Of a stretch of 64,000 nucleotides of DNA, positions 1-7,681 are shown piece after piece; position 1 is the first letter of the stretch; every line of letters starts with the position of its first letter. The notes below the pieces were generated by a model. That model did not search any database. It saw nothing but the letters and a program-made list of their open reading frames with translations, and was not told the DNA's origin. This stretch comes from Flavobacterium sp. MDT1-60 (GTDB lineage Bacteria; Bacteroidota; Bacteroidia; Flavobacteriales; Flavobacteriaceae), in contig NZ_CP062159.1 in NCBI RefSeq assembly GCF_014844035.1, positions 3,968,001-4,032,000 of the forward strand. Reading direction: 5' to 3'. A program made the translations under genes and the position numbers.

Positions 1-1656
1 CCATCCTTCTTCGATGCTGTAAAATGTTGGACGTGGCTTTTTATCGTAAGCACTTTGGTAATGTTTGGCATCATCTGTAAAATAAATACCTCGCGTAGCA
101 AAAGTTGAACCTTCCTCCGTTCCCATCCCAGGCTGATTTTTAAACTGATTTCGGTGTGCATCAATATCGCCGTTTCCTAAATAATTATAACCCATAATTT
201 CCACAACAGAAGATATTCCGCTTTTAAAACCACTGCTTATTCCAACTGTTACTGGCCTTGTAGTATCGATACTTTTCGCAAATCCCTGCATTACATTAGT
301 AACACGTTCACCAACGATATTACCTTCAATGTTCCATTCTTCATTTCCAACCGACCAGCAAAAAATACTAGGATGATTACGGTCGCGCTCAATCATTCGC
401 TTTAAATCATTCAAATGATAATCGTTAATTCCCATTAAACGGGTCTCATCAATCACGAGCATTCCCAATTCATCACAGGCTTTAAGTAGTTCCGGAGTTG
501 GCGGATGGTGCGAACAGCGATAGGCATTGGAGCCCATTTCTTTGAGCTTTTTGATTCGGTAATACTGTAATTCATCCGGCAAAGCGGTTCCAATTCCGGC
601 ATGATCCTGATGATTATTGGTTCCTTTTAGTTTAACCGATTTTCCATTCAGAAAAAAACCTTTTTCAGCATCAAACTTCATTGTTCTGATTCCAAAAGGC
701 GTTTCATAACGATCAATTATTTTTCCATTTTGCTTAATTTGAGTTTCTAAATGGTATAAATTCGGATTCTCAATATCCCATAACAATGGATTTTTTACAT
801 TTAATTTTGAAGTAAAATTTGCCTTTTTGTAAAATTCAGGAGCCGGAACATTTTCAGAAACAGAAGTAATTTGTTTTCTTCCAGTATCCAATATAGTCTG
901 AATAATTTCAATTGAACCTTTATCATTTCCTTTATTTTCAATAGTAACTTCAGCCGTAATTTCAGCATTATCATTTTTGATTTCCGAAATAACATAAGTA
1001 CCATTTGTCACCACATGAATCGGATTTGTTTTTTGCAGATATACATGTCTGTAAATTCCGGCACCTTCATAAAACCAGCCTTCTTCCATTGAAGCATCGA
1101 CCCGAACGACAATTGTATTTTCTCCGCCATAATTCACATAAGCTGAAACATCATATTCAAATCCATTATAACCACTTTCTTCTGTTCCGAGGAAATAGCC
1201 GTTAAAAAACACTTTTGAATTTCTAAAAACGCCATCAAACTTTAAAGAAATAATTTGGCCTTTATCGCTTTCGGGAATATTGATTTTTTTTCGGTACCAA
1301 CCGATACTTTTTTCAGGAAAACCTTTTCCGGCCATTTTAAATCCATGACTGTAACTTGCTTTTTTGCTGAAGGATTGTTCAACAACCCAATCATGAGGCA
1401 AATCCAATTTTCGCCAGGCACGGTCATCAAAACCTGACGCTGCCGGTCCATCGCCAAATCCGGTTTTTGTCAAATAAGAGAAATAACCTTCGGCATGCCC
1501 AAAATCTTTTTGAGTATCATACAAATGGCCAAATGAAAAACGCCAATCTTTATCAATTAAAATCAATTCTCTATCTGATTTATTTTGTGCCGAAGTACAA
1601 AACGAAATCAAAAAAATAAAACAGGATAGTATTTCCTTCTGAAAAATAGTTTTCAT
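1..1656 (-). CDS. Glycoside hydrolase family 2 protein (beta-galactosidase-like), 3' end outside window
   Basis: The reading frame is open from an ATG at 1656 to the window edge, giving 552 codons without a stop. The N-terminus is a signal peptide ending near SFCTSAQ, so the enzyme should be exported to the periplasm or surface. A sugar-binding jelly-roll domain follows (NPHDW-like motif LPHDWVVE), then an immunoglobulin-like domain and a TIM barrel. The barrel contains RCSHHPPTPELL, the acid/base motif SVGNEEWN and a likely nucleophile region GMGTEEGS. These are hallmarks of GH2 beta-galactosidases and beta-glucuronidases; the exact sugar cannot be read from sequence. The C-terminal domains lie left of the window. 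Family assignment is firm, specificity is inference. Confidence 0.88.
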   Translation of the reverse strand, partial: MKTIFQKEILSCFIFLISFCTSAQNKSDRELILIDKDWRFSFGHLYDTQKDFGHAEGYFSYLTKTGFGDGPAASGFDDRAWRKLDLPHDWVVEQSFSKKASYSHGFKMAGKGFPEKSIGWYRKKINIPESDKGQIISLKFDGVFRNSKVFFNGYFLGTEESGYNGFEYDVSAYVNYGGENTIVVRVDASMEEGWFYEGAGIYRHVYLQKTNPIHVVTNGTYVISEIKNDNAEITAEVTIENKGNDKGSIEIIQTILDTGRKQITSVSENVPAPEFYKKANFTSKLNVKNPLLWDIENPNLYHLETQIKQNGKIIDRYETPFGIRTMKFDAEKGFFLNGKSVKLKGTNNHQDHAGIGTALPDELQYYRIKKLKEMGSNAYRCSHHPPTPELLKACDELGMLVIDETRLMGINDYHLNDLKRMIERDRNHPSIFCWSVGNEEWNIEGNIVGERVTNVMQGFAKSIDTTRPVTVGISSGFKSGISSVVEIMGYNYLGNGDIDAHRNQFKNQPGMGTEEGSTFATRGIYFTDDAKHYQSAYDKKPRPTFYSIEEGW

Positions 1657-1817
1657 GAATAATGTGGTTTACAGAAATGGTTAGCAAATAGCTATAAAAT
1701 TAAAGTTTAAAAGCGTGATAAATTAATAGTATTTTGTCAAAAGATGATCTTTATGTCAAACAATAATAACTAAAAATTAGACGTTAAAAATTTAGAATCA
1801 TTCTATCAGCGGTTCTG

Positions 1818-1832
1818 GAACAAATCTTGTTC
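1818..1832. promoter_or_regulatory. Perfect inverted repeat upstream of the chromate cluster
   Basis: GAACAA-ATC-TTGTTC is a perfect 6-bp-arm inverted repeat, 46 bp before the first gene of the chromate cluster. It could be an operator. It also resembles the right end of the repeat at 42099-42236 (ACAAGTCTTGTTCTGG), so it may instead be a repeat remnant. Confidence 0.3.
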
Positions 1833-1878
1833 TTTTAATGTAATTTTATATTAAAATCAACAAAAACCAAATTTAATC

Positions 1879-2262
1879 ATGAGTGTTATAAAAGACGAAA
1901 ATACGCTTCTTAGCACCATTAAGCGTATTGATGAAAAAATAGATAAATTAAATGATCAAAAAATAATTGCCTTTTTTGACCACCTTGGATTAACCGAAAG
2001 GCCAGATGTTCCAAAGAATTTTCTAGATTTTGAAACCATACTTATTATCGTTCCAAACCGACATATTTCGCACGAATTAAAATATTTTAAATATTCCATT
2101 TCCCGACTTTCTTTCGTTACTAATCCTTATGCGAAACAAATTCACGTTTATGACTTTAAGGAATGGAACAGCATTACCAGAAATAAAACACAGTTTCAGG
2201 TAAGAGAATTGCTAAAAACCAGTTTTGGAGGCATAAGAGATATTACTGAAGAAATGAATTAA
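1879..2262 (+). CDS. Hypothetical protein, first gene of chromate cluster
   Basis: This encodes a 127-residue soluble protein that I do not recognise. It has no signal peptide or membrane segment, a charged helical N-terminus (residues 1-30) and a mixed alpha/beta body. The stop is 9 bp before the next gene, so the two are probably co-transcribed. The neighbouring genes encode a ChrB-type sensor and ChrA, so a role in chromate or oxyanion response is possible by association only. The ORF has normal codon use for the window and its length and spacing argue that it is a real gene. Confidence 0.65.
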   Translation: MSVIKDENTLLSTIKRIDEKIDKLNDQKIIAFFDHLGLTERPDVPKNFLDFETILIIVPNRHISHELKYFKYSISRLSFVTNPYAKQIHVYDFKEWNSITRNKTQFQVRELLKTSFGGIRDITEEMN

Positions 2263-2271
2263 CTATCGCCA

Positions 2272-3138
2272 ATGAAATGGATTACCAGAGAAAGACCTAA
2301 AATTGACAGAATTGCGTGCCCATGGCTAATCAAAAAATTTGTTGATCAGGATGCCGAATTCATTTATGTTCCCTTTAATGAAGTGGTTGCGAAAGCCGAA
2401 GCATTAAATGCAATTCCGTTTGACATTCCCAATGTCGAATATACGCATTACAACGAAGAATGCACTTTTGATTACATTGTAAAAAAGCATCAAATTAAGG
2501 ATCCTGCCGTTCTAATAATAGCCAAAATTGTTCGTGGAGCTGATACTGATCAACATGAAATTGCAAAAGAAGCTGCCGGACTCTGGGCAATTTCTGCAGG
2601 GCTTTCACATAATATCACCAACGATGCTGAACTATTGACGAACGGAATAGTTATCTATGATGCACTTTACAGCTGGGCAACACATTTGTACAAACAAAAT
2701 CATTTGCAAAACAGTCCCTTTGAAAGTTTGCTTCATGAAGTGTACAACAAATTTTTAGCTGAGAAGAAATCAAATCAAAAAACACCTTTGTGGGTTAAGG
2801 ATTTAAAAGAAATAATTCAGGATCAGATTGATACCCAGTTTGCTTTTGATCTAAAGAAAATTTCAAATGATTTAGAACTTAATCCTTCCTATCTATCCAG
2901 AGAATTTTCTAAGTATTTTGAAGATTTGAATTTTGGTGAATATGTTCGGAAATTGCGAATCGAAAAAGCGATAAACCTTATTCAAAATTCTACTTATACC
3001 CTAACTGAAATTGCTTATATGACGGGCTTTTCAGACCAAAGTCATTTTACACGAATTTTTAAACTACACACCGGAAAAAATCCTTCATCGTACCGAAAAA
3101 ATTCGCTAAAAAGTAAACCAGATACAAAAGGTAAATAA
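2272..3138 (+). CDS. ChrB-domain / AraC-family fusion regulator
   Basis: This 288-residue protein joins two known modules. Residues 1-150 match the chromate resistance protein ChrB C-terminal domain, seen in the opening RPKIDRIACPWLIKKFVD (residues 8-25). Residues about 175-277 form a complete AraC DNA-binding domain with two helix-turn-helix units, near 193-213 and 244-263 (LTEIAYMTGFSDQSHFTRIF). ChrB domains are known in chromate resistance operons, where ChrB can act as a chromate-responsive regulator. The fusion suggests a one-component sensor that binds DNA itself. It lies upstream of a barrel-like protein and chrA, its probable targets. The palindrome at 3166-3193 is a candidate binding site. 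Domain calls are firm; the sensing role is inference. Confidence 0.85.
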   Translation: MKWITRERPKIDRIACPWLIKKFVDQDAEFIYVPFNEVVAKAEALNAIPFDIPNVEYTHYNEECTFDYIVKKHQIKDPAVLIIAKIVRGADTDQHEIAKEAAGLWAISAGLSHNITNDAELLTNGIVIYDALYSWATHLYKQNHLQNSPFESLLHEVYNKFLAEKKSNQKTPLWVKDLKEIIQDQIDTQFAFDLKKISNDLELNPSYLSREFSKYFEDLNFGEYVRKLRIEKAINLIQNSTYTLTEIAYMTGFSDQSHFTRIFKLHTGKNPSSYRKNSLKSKPDTKGK

Positions 3139-3165
3139 GATTCTATTTATATCTACTAAGTCTAT

Positions 3166-3193
3166 ATAGTTTTGTTTTATAAACAAAAACTAT
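3166..3193. promoter_or_regulatory. Promoter-overlapping palindrome before the 3195 gene and chrA
   Basis: This 28-bp segment matches its own reverse complement at 24 positions (arms ATAGTTTT and AAAACTAT). It contains a Bacteroidota -7 element, TAGTTTTG, at 3167-3174. No clear TTG -33 element is present. It ends one base before the ATG of the next gene, so it could be an operator that blocks the promoter. A weak AT-only terminator for the upstream gene is the alternative. Confidence 0.5.
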
Positions 3194-3194
3194 C

Positions 3195-3695
3195 ATGATT
3201 TCATTTAGACACATTACTATTATTGCTGTATTTATAAGCACTATTACGGCATTTTCTCAAACAACTTATCCTAAAATAACAGGGTATTTCGGTATCCTTC
3301 ATCCAATTGTAACGATAAGCAATGAGCAAACGAATTTAAATTTCAGAGATTACTACGCCGTTGGTTTTCCAACCGGAATCAACATCTGGAAAAGTTCAAA
3401 AATAGGTTTCTCTTTCGAAATTGTTCCGAATATAAAAGTTCAGGGTGCTAGTGACAAAGTAACCAATATATTATTCCATCCCGGTGTTCTGGTTGCTTTA
3501 GGAAAGGGTTATACTTTTGCCGGAAGAGCAGCGTTTGAAAGCAGTGGTCGATATGGTTTTACACCTGTAATTAATAAAACGGTTCTAAAAAGTGAGAATT
3601 GCAGTTATTTTGTTGCGGTTCCTTTACCCGTAAGATTTGGTAATGATCATCCTGCAACATTTACAGTTGGTTTTCAATTTGGAATTGCTTTTTAA
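3195..3695 (+). CDS. Small exported, barrel-like hypothetical protein in chromate cluster
   Basis: This encodes 166 residues. Residues 1-22 form a signal peptide (hydrophobic stretch, then TAFSQ). The rest alternates aromatic and polar residues in short beta strands and ends in GFQFGIAF, with the aromatic C-terminal residue typical of outer-membrane barrels. The protein is therefore probably an outer-membrane or periplasmic beta-rich protein. The chrA start is only 12 bp downstream, so the two are likely co-transcribed. I do not recognise a named family. A role in oxyanion permeability or sensing would be guesswork. Confidence 0.7.
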   Translation: MISFRHITIIAVFISTITAFSQTTYPKITGYFGILHPIVTISNEQTNLNFRDYYAVGFPTGINIWKSSKIGFSFEIVPNIKVQGASDKVTNILFHPGVLVALGKGYTFAGRAAFESSGRYGFTPVINKTVLKSENCSYFVAVPLPVRFGNDHPATFTVGFQFGIAF

Positions 3696-3707
3696 AAAAC
3701 TTTATCA

Positions 3708-4868
3708 ATGGCAGATTTAAAATATACATTAAGAGAACTAACCCTGTATTTTCTAAAACTAGGCACAATAGGTTTTGGAGGTCCGGTTGCCCTTGTAGGC
3801 TATATGCACAAAGACCTAGTAGAAAATCGAAAATGGATCTCTGATGAAGAATACAAACAAGGCTTAGCTTTGGCACAATTGGCTCCCGGACCGTTAGCTG
3901 CACAATTAGGTATCTATATTGGTTTTATACATTATCGTTTATTAGGCGCTACTTTAATCGGATTTGCATTTATATTACCTTCCTTTTTAATGGTTGTTCT
4001 TTTAGGAATCGTATACAAATTATATGGAGGATTATCCTGGATTCAGGCTGCATTTTATGGTGTTGGCGCAGCTGTTATTGGCCTTATATTGGTTAGTTCG
4101 TATAAACTTACCGTAAAATCTATTGGTAAATTCAACATAGAATCTTTTAAAATAAATTGGCTTTTGTGGCTGTTTTTTCTCATTGCTTTAGGCGTAACTT
4201 TTATAACACAGCAAGAACCCGTTTTACTATTTATTGTTGCAGGTTTTTTATATATGCTTATAAAAGCACCTCCGAAATGGTTAAACTCAAAATCTATAAA
4301 TTCGATATTGTTTCTACAAATTCCTTTTTGGAATTATGAAAACGATACACTACTAAAAATTGCAATTTTCTTCGCCCAGGCAGGAACATTTGTATTTGGA
4401 AGCGGTTTAGCCATCGTGCCCTTTTTACATTCCGGTGTTGTAATCGAAAATCATTGGCTCACAGAACAGCAATTTCTGGATTCTGTCGCTGTCGCAATGA
4501 TTACGCCTGGACCTGTAGTTATAACAGTCGGATTTATTGGCTATTTGGTTGACGGATTTATTGGGGCTTTGGTTGCTGCTTTAGCAACATTTTTGCCTTG
4601 CTATTTATTTACCGTTGCAATGGCGCCTTCCTTTCATAAAATTGCCAAAGATAAATCGGTCAAAGCATTTGTTGATGGTATAACGGCAGCGGTTATTGGA
4701 GCGTTGGTTGGATCTGTTTTTGTAATTGCTTCCCGTACTATAATTGATATTCCAACTGCTTTTATAGCTACTATAACTATTGCTGCTTTGTTGTATGTTA
4801 AAAATATAGCTGAACCCTACATCATACTTATTGCTGCTGTTGTTGGCTTAATTATAAAATTGATATAA
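3708..4868 (+). CDS. chrA: Chromate transporter ChrA (CHR family)
   Basis: This 386-residue inner-membrane protein has two homologous halves, as in the long CHR family. Each half has the family motif: GTIGFGGPVALVGYMHKDLV with AQLAPGPLAAQLG in the first, and GTFVFGSGLAIVPFL with AMITPGPVVITVGF in the second. About ten to twelve hydrophobic segments are visible. CHR proteins export chromate from the cytoplasm. It is the last gene of a four-gene cluster with a ChrB-AraC regulator, which supports the specificity. Length is typical for the family. Confidence 0.93.
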   Translation: MADLKYTLRELTLYFLKLGTIGFGGPVALVGYMHKDLVENRKWISDEEYKQGLALAQLAPGPLAAQLGIYIGFIHYRLLGATLIGFAFILPSFLMVVLLGIVYKLYGGLSWIQAAFYGVGAAVIGLILVSSYKLTVKSIGKFNIESFKINWLLWLFFLIALGVTFITQQEPVLLFIVAGFLYMLIKAPPKWLNSKSINSILFLQIPFWNYENDTLLKIAIFFAQAGTFVFGSGLAIVPFLHSGVVIENHWLTEQQFLDSVAVAMITPGPVVITVGFIGYLVDGFIGALVAALATFLPCYLFTVAMAPSFHKIAKDKSVKAFVDGITAAVIGALVGSVFVIASRTIIDIPTAFIATITIAALLYVKNIAEPYIILIAAVVGLIIKLI

Positions 4869-4897
4869 AGATGTAAGGTTTTTGATTGTGTAGTTTA

Positions 4898-5016
4898 ACC
4901 GCAAAGTTCGCAAAGGGATTACGCGAGGTTCGCAAAGTTAATCACATACAGCTTTGCGAACTTAATAACACCAACTATCGCACACCAATATAAAAATACT
5001 TTGCGCACTTTGCGGT
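4898..5016. repeat. Nested palindromic intergenic repeat, ACCGCAAAG family (copy 1)
   Basis: The outer arms at 4898-4915 and 4999-5016 are 18 bp each and pair with one mismatch (ACCGCAAAGTTCGCAAAG). A second, perfect 10-bp pair (GTTCGCAAAG / CTTTGCGAAC) lies inside at 4928-4937 and 4952-4961. Related copies are at 9082-9199 and 41297-41398. The element sits between convergent genes and could fold as a long cruciform or transcript hairpin. Confidence 0.85.
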
Positions 5017-5048
5017 AAAATTAACTCGCTAAGCTCAACATACCAATC

Positions 5049-5519
5049 TTATCTAATTTCGAAAATACTGATAAACTTTTGTTCTAGTTTTTTCCTTTTT
5101 CTCTCTTCATTCCATCTCGAATAAAAGGCCATAAAAAGTAAAAACAAATTAACGATTGTAGACGCTCTTCTGAGTCCTCTTGCAAAAAACAGAAAAAATA
5201 TATTGATTACCAGAATTAGAATTATCGGAGAATATCTTGTCCAAATAACTTGAAATTTATTGTTTGCTTCAATAACATAGTCGACGCTGACTTTATTATT
5301 AACATCCTTATAATTTCCTTTTACAATAAAGGGTGTCGATGACTTCGGAGAATTTACTGTTAATCTAAAACTTGTATTATCAAAAGAACCATAAAAGGGT
5401 TTTATTGTACCGGATATAGGAAATATTCTAACCTTTTCCGTGTGTGCAGTTGTAGAACCAATTTCAGTATTGTTTTTTAATCTTGTTCTGAATTCAGATA
5501 AACTGAGTTTTGATTCCAT
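5049..5519 (-). CDS. Hypothetical membrane protein
   Basis: This encodes 156 residues. The N-terminal 90 residues are polar and beta-rich, and two hydrophobic segments follow (about residues 96-113 and 119-133), then a basic C-terminal tail (NEERKRKKLEQKF). There is no signal peptide, so the topology is probably two membrane spans with the main domain in the cytoplasm. It sits 18 bp downstream of the thioredoxin gene on the same strand and may share its transcript. I do not recognise the family. Confidence 0.65.
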   Translation of the reverse strand: MESKLSLSEFRTRLKNNTEIGSTTAHTEKVRIFPISGTIKPFYGSFDNTSFRLTVNSPKSSTPFIVKGNYKDVNNKVSVDYVIEANNKFQVIWTRYSPIILILVINIFFLFFARGLRRASTIVNLFLLFMAFYSRWNEERKRKKLEQKFISIFEIR

Positions 5520-5537
5520 TTAATTAAAATTTCCTTT

Positions 5538-6035
5538 CTAGTTTTGCTGTGGTGCCAATATACTTTTCACCATTTCATTCAAAGCATTTCCATGAATGTT
5601 TTTAGCCAGAATAATTCCGTTTTTGTCTATTAAAAAATTTAATGGTACAGATTGAAGCATATAATCTACAGCAGCAGGAGATTTCCAATATTTAAGATCA
5701 CTTACTTGTATCCATGGAAGTTTTTGTTTGGCAATAGCTCCTAACCAAAGTGGCTTTTTAGTATCCATTGAAACACTGTAAATGGATAATTTACCCGGAT
5801 ACGTATTATATAATTTTATCAATTCCGGATGTTCCTTTGTGCATGGTCCACACCAGGACGCCCAAAAGTCAATTAAAACTAAATCTCCCCTTAAGGAAGT
5901 AAGGGCCACATTATTTCCTTTTGTATCCGGAAGATCGATTTCAGGGGCTATATCTCCCACTTCAAGACCAACAACTTGTGCATTTGAGGTTAAAACGGAG
6001 CATAAGAATGCCAAAATGAGTAAAGTTTTTTTCAT
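5538..6035 (-). CDS. Exported TlpA/ResA-like thioredoxin
   Basis: The start at 6035 was chosen because it places a clear signal peptide (MKKTLLILAFLCSVLTSNAQ) at the N-terminus; an in-frame ATG at 6113 would add 26 residues ahead of it. The mature protein has a thioredoxin fold with the active-site motif WCGPC at residues 61-65 and the downstream SVPLNFLIDKNG containing the cis-proline loop. Such proteins act in the periplasm in disulfide exchange or peroxide reduction. The substrate is unknown. It diverges from the arsR-like gene. Confidence 0.85.
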   Translation of the reverse strand: MKKTLLILAFLCSVLTSNAQVVGLEVGDIAPEIDLPDTKGNNVALTSLRGDLVLIDFWASWCGPCTKEHPELIKLYNTYPGKLSIYSVSMDTKKPLWLGAIAKQKLPWIQVSDLKYWKSPAAVDYMLQSVPLNFLIDKNGIILAKNIHGNALNEMVKSILAPQQN

Positions 6036-6141
6036 AATAATCATCGATAAATTTGGGGTTATCATTATATAAAGCAAATATAAATACTTATTCATTATTC
6101 TTCCCTTCTTCATAAAATTTTCCTAAATAATTTTCTTTAAA

Positions 6142-6171
6142 TTGGTATATCGGGAAAAGTCGATATATTTG
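6142..6171 (+). promoter_or_regulatory. Promoter of arsR-OYE unit with operator-like repeat; leaderless start
   Basis: TTG at 6142-6144 and TATATTTG at 6164-6171 are separated by 19 bp, a full match to the Bacteroidota promoter. Only 4 bp separate the -7 element from the ATG at 6176, so the transcript should begin at or next to the start codon. TATATCG (6146-6152) and CGATATA (6161-6167) form a perfect inverted repeat inside the spacer, which would be an ideal site for ArsR autorepression. Confidence 0.75.
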
Positions 6172-6175
6172 CATC

Positions 6176-6478
6176 ATGGAACAAATAGAAATATTTAAGG
6201 CACTGTCGAACAAATCCAGATTACAAATGCTGGAATGGTTAAAAGAACCCGAAATACACTTCCCGGAACAACTCCAGCATGCAGGATTTGAACATGGCGT
6301 TTGTGTTGGGCAAATACAAGCCAAGGCGGGCCTGACGCAATCAACAGTTTCTGAATACCTGTCCATTTTACAACGTGCCGGCTTTATAGAAGCCACACGC
6401 GTTGGACAATGGACCTACTATAAACGCAACGAAGGTGCCTTTGAAGCACTCAGTAAATTAATTCAATCTAATTTGTAA
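6176..6478 (+). CDS. ArsR-family winged-helix regulator
   Basis: This encodes a 100-residue winged helix protein. The recognition region is AGLTQSTVSEYLSILQRAGFI (residues 51-71), followed by a wing with RVGQWTYYKRN, as in ArsR/SmtB regulators. The family binds DNA as a dimer and usually releases it on ligand binding. Only one cysteine (Cys43) is present, so the classic multi-cysteine metal sites are absent and the inducer is more likely organic or redox-based. It is 6 bp upstream of an Old Yellow Enzyme gene, its likely target. The promoter carries an operator-like repeat. Confidence 0.9.
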   Translation: MEQIEIFKALSNKSRLQMLEWLKEPEIHFPEQLQHAGFEHGVCVGQIQAKAGLTQSTVSEYLSILQRAGFIEATRVGQWTYYKRNEGAFEALSKLIQSNL

Positions 6479-6484
6479 ATTACT

Positions 6485-7591
6485 ATGAGTACAAACAACC
6501 TGTTTTCGCCATTTAACTTAAAAACGTTAAATCTTAAAAACCGAATCGTAATGGCGCCAATGACGCGCTCCTTTTCTCCAAACGGAATACCAACTGATGA
6601 AGTAGCTTCTTACTACCAAAAAAGAGCTGAAGGTGAAGTTGGATTAATATTATCTGAAGGAACCGTAATCAACAGGCCTTCCTCATCAAATGATGCTAAT
6701 GTACCTCATTTTCATGGTGATGCAGCTTTAAAAGGATGGAAAAATGTTATTGATGAAGTTCATGCTGCAGGCGGAAAAATGGGACCGCAAATCTGGCATA
6801 TGGGAATTATGGACAATCATCATTCTGGATGGGTTCCGCCCGTTCCTTTTGAAGGTCCTTCTGGACTAAACCGACCTGACTTTAGAAATGGTGTAACCAT
6901 GTCTGAAAAAGATATTGAAGATACTATTCTTGCTTTTGGACAAGCTGCTGCTGATGCCAAAAGACTAGGTTTTGATACCATTGAAATTCACGGGGCTCAC
7001 GGTTATTTAATTGACCAGTTTTTTAGAGCAGAAACTAATTTACGTACTGATATTTATGGTGGAAAAACATTGCCGGAGCGTAATCGTTTTGCTATTGAAG
7101 TCGTAAAAGAAGTAAGAAAACAAGTGGGTAAAGATTTTGCAGTAATCATGCGTTTTTCTCAATTTAAACCTTCTGATTACAATTATAAACTGGCAAAAAA
7201 CCCACAGGAATTAGAAGCATGGCTTACACCTCTTGTGGATGCCGGAGTTGATATTGTACACGCTTCACAACGCAGATTTTGGGAACCGGAATTTGAAGGT
7301 TCTGATTTAAACTTTGCAGGTTGGGCTAAAAAAGTAACTGGAGCACCAACAATTACTGTTGGTTCTGTAGGACTTTCAGGAGATTTCTTTGGAGCTTTTG
7401 CCGGAGAAAGTTCTGAACCAACTTCTTTAGAAGAATTAAACAGACGTTTCGACAGAGGCGATTTTGATTTGGTTGCTGTTGGAAGACCTCTTTTATCTGA
7501 TCCGAATTGGGTTGCAAAAATCAAAGCCGGAAAAACAGATGAATTGAAAGGTTTCAGCAAAGAAGCTTTAGGGCAATTGGTTTTGGAATAA
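6485..7591 (+). CDS. Old Yellow Enzyme family NADH:flavin oxidoreductase / alkene reductase
   Basis: This 368-residue FMN-dependent TIM-barrel enzyme has the OYE landmarks: the N-terminal FMN-binding segment NRIVMAPMTRS, the motif HGAHGYLIDQFFR, and the C-terminal phosphate-binding region VAVGRPLLSDPNW. The family reduces activated C=C bonds of enals, enones, nitro-compounds and other electrophiles using NAD(P)H. Pairing with an ArsR-like regulator suggests induction by an electrophile. The physiological substrate cannot be told from sequence. Confidence 0.92.
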   Translation: MSTNNLFSPFNLKTLNLKNRIVMAPMTRSFSPNGIPTDEVASYYQKRAEGEVGLILSEGTVINRPSSSNDANVPHFHGDAALKGWKNVIDEVHAAGGKMGPQIWHMGIMDNHHSGWVPPVPFEGPSGLNRPDFRNGVTMSEKDIEDTILAFGQAAADAKRLGFDTIEIHGAHGYLIDQFFRAETNLRTDIYGGKTLPERNRFAIEVVKEVRKQVGKDFAVIMRFSQFKPSDYNYKLAKNPQELEAWLTPLVDAGVDIVHASQRRFWEPEFEGSDLNFAGWAKKVTGAPTITVGSVGLSGDFFGAFAGESSEPTSLEELNRRFDRGDFDLVAVGRPLLSDPNWVAKIKAGKTDELKGFSKEALGQLVLE

Positions 7592-7621
7592 GTCTTTTTT
7601 AAGATACAAAGTTGCAGAGGT

Positions 7622-7635
7622 TCAGAGGGACAAAG
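7622..7635. repeat. Word repeat TCAGAGGGACAAAG (copy 1)
   Basis: The 14-mer TCAGAGGGACAAAG occurs here and at 7852-7865, with a one-mismatch copy at 54219-54232. Each lies in a run of imperfect GGTTCAGAG-like words in a non-coding gap. The gap 7592-7887 holds only these repeats, the hairpin at 7682-7709 and the terminator at 7747-7783. Confidence 0.7.
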
Positions 7636-7681
7636 GTTTTTTTCTGAACTTATATAAAATCGTAACCATTATATGCGCCAT

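Noticed and set aside
801..1457. Several short frames (67 to 71 codons) on both strands at 801-1457
   Set aside because: They are out-of-frame or antisense within the GH2 gene, which is open from 1656 to the window edge.
4898..5016. CRISPR-like interpretation of the CGCAAAG repeats
   Set aside because: The repeats are inverted and nested, not direct with uniform spacers, and no cas genes are present.
6036..6113. 26-residue N-terminal extension of the thioredoxin gene
   Set aside because: The extension would bury the signal peptide, and the internal ATG at 6035 gives a standard export signal.
6088..6396. 102-codon minus-strand frame opposite the arsR-like gene
   Set aside because: It is antisense to a clear ArsR gene with its own promoter, has odd Cys/Ser-rich composition and no family match.
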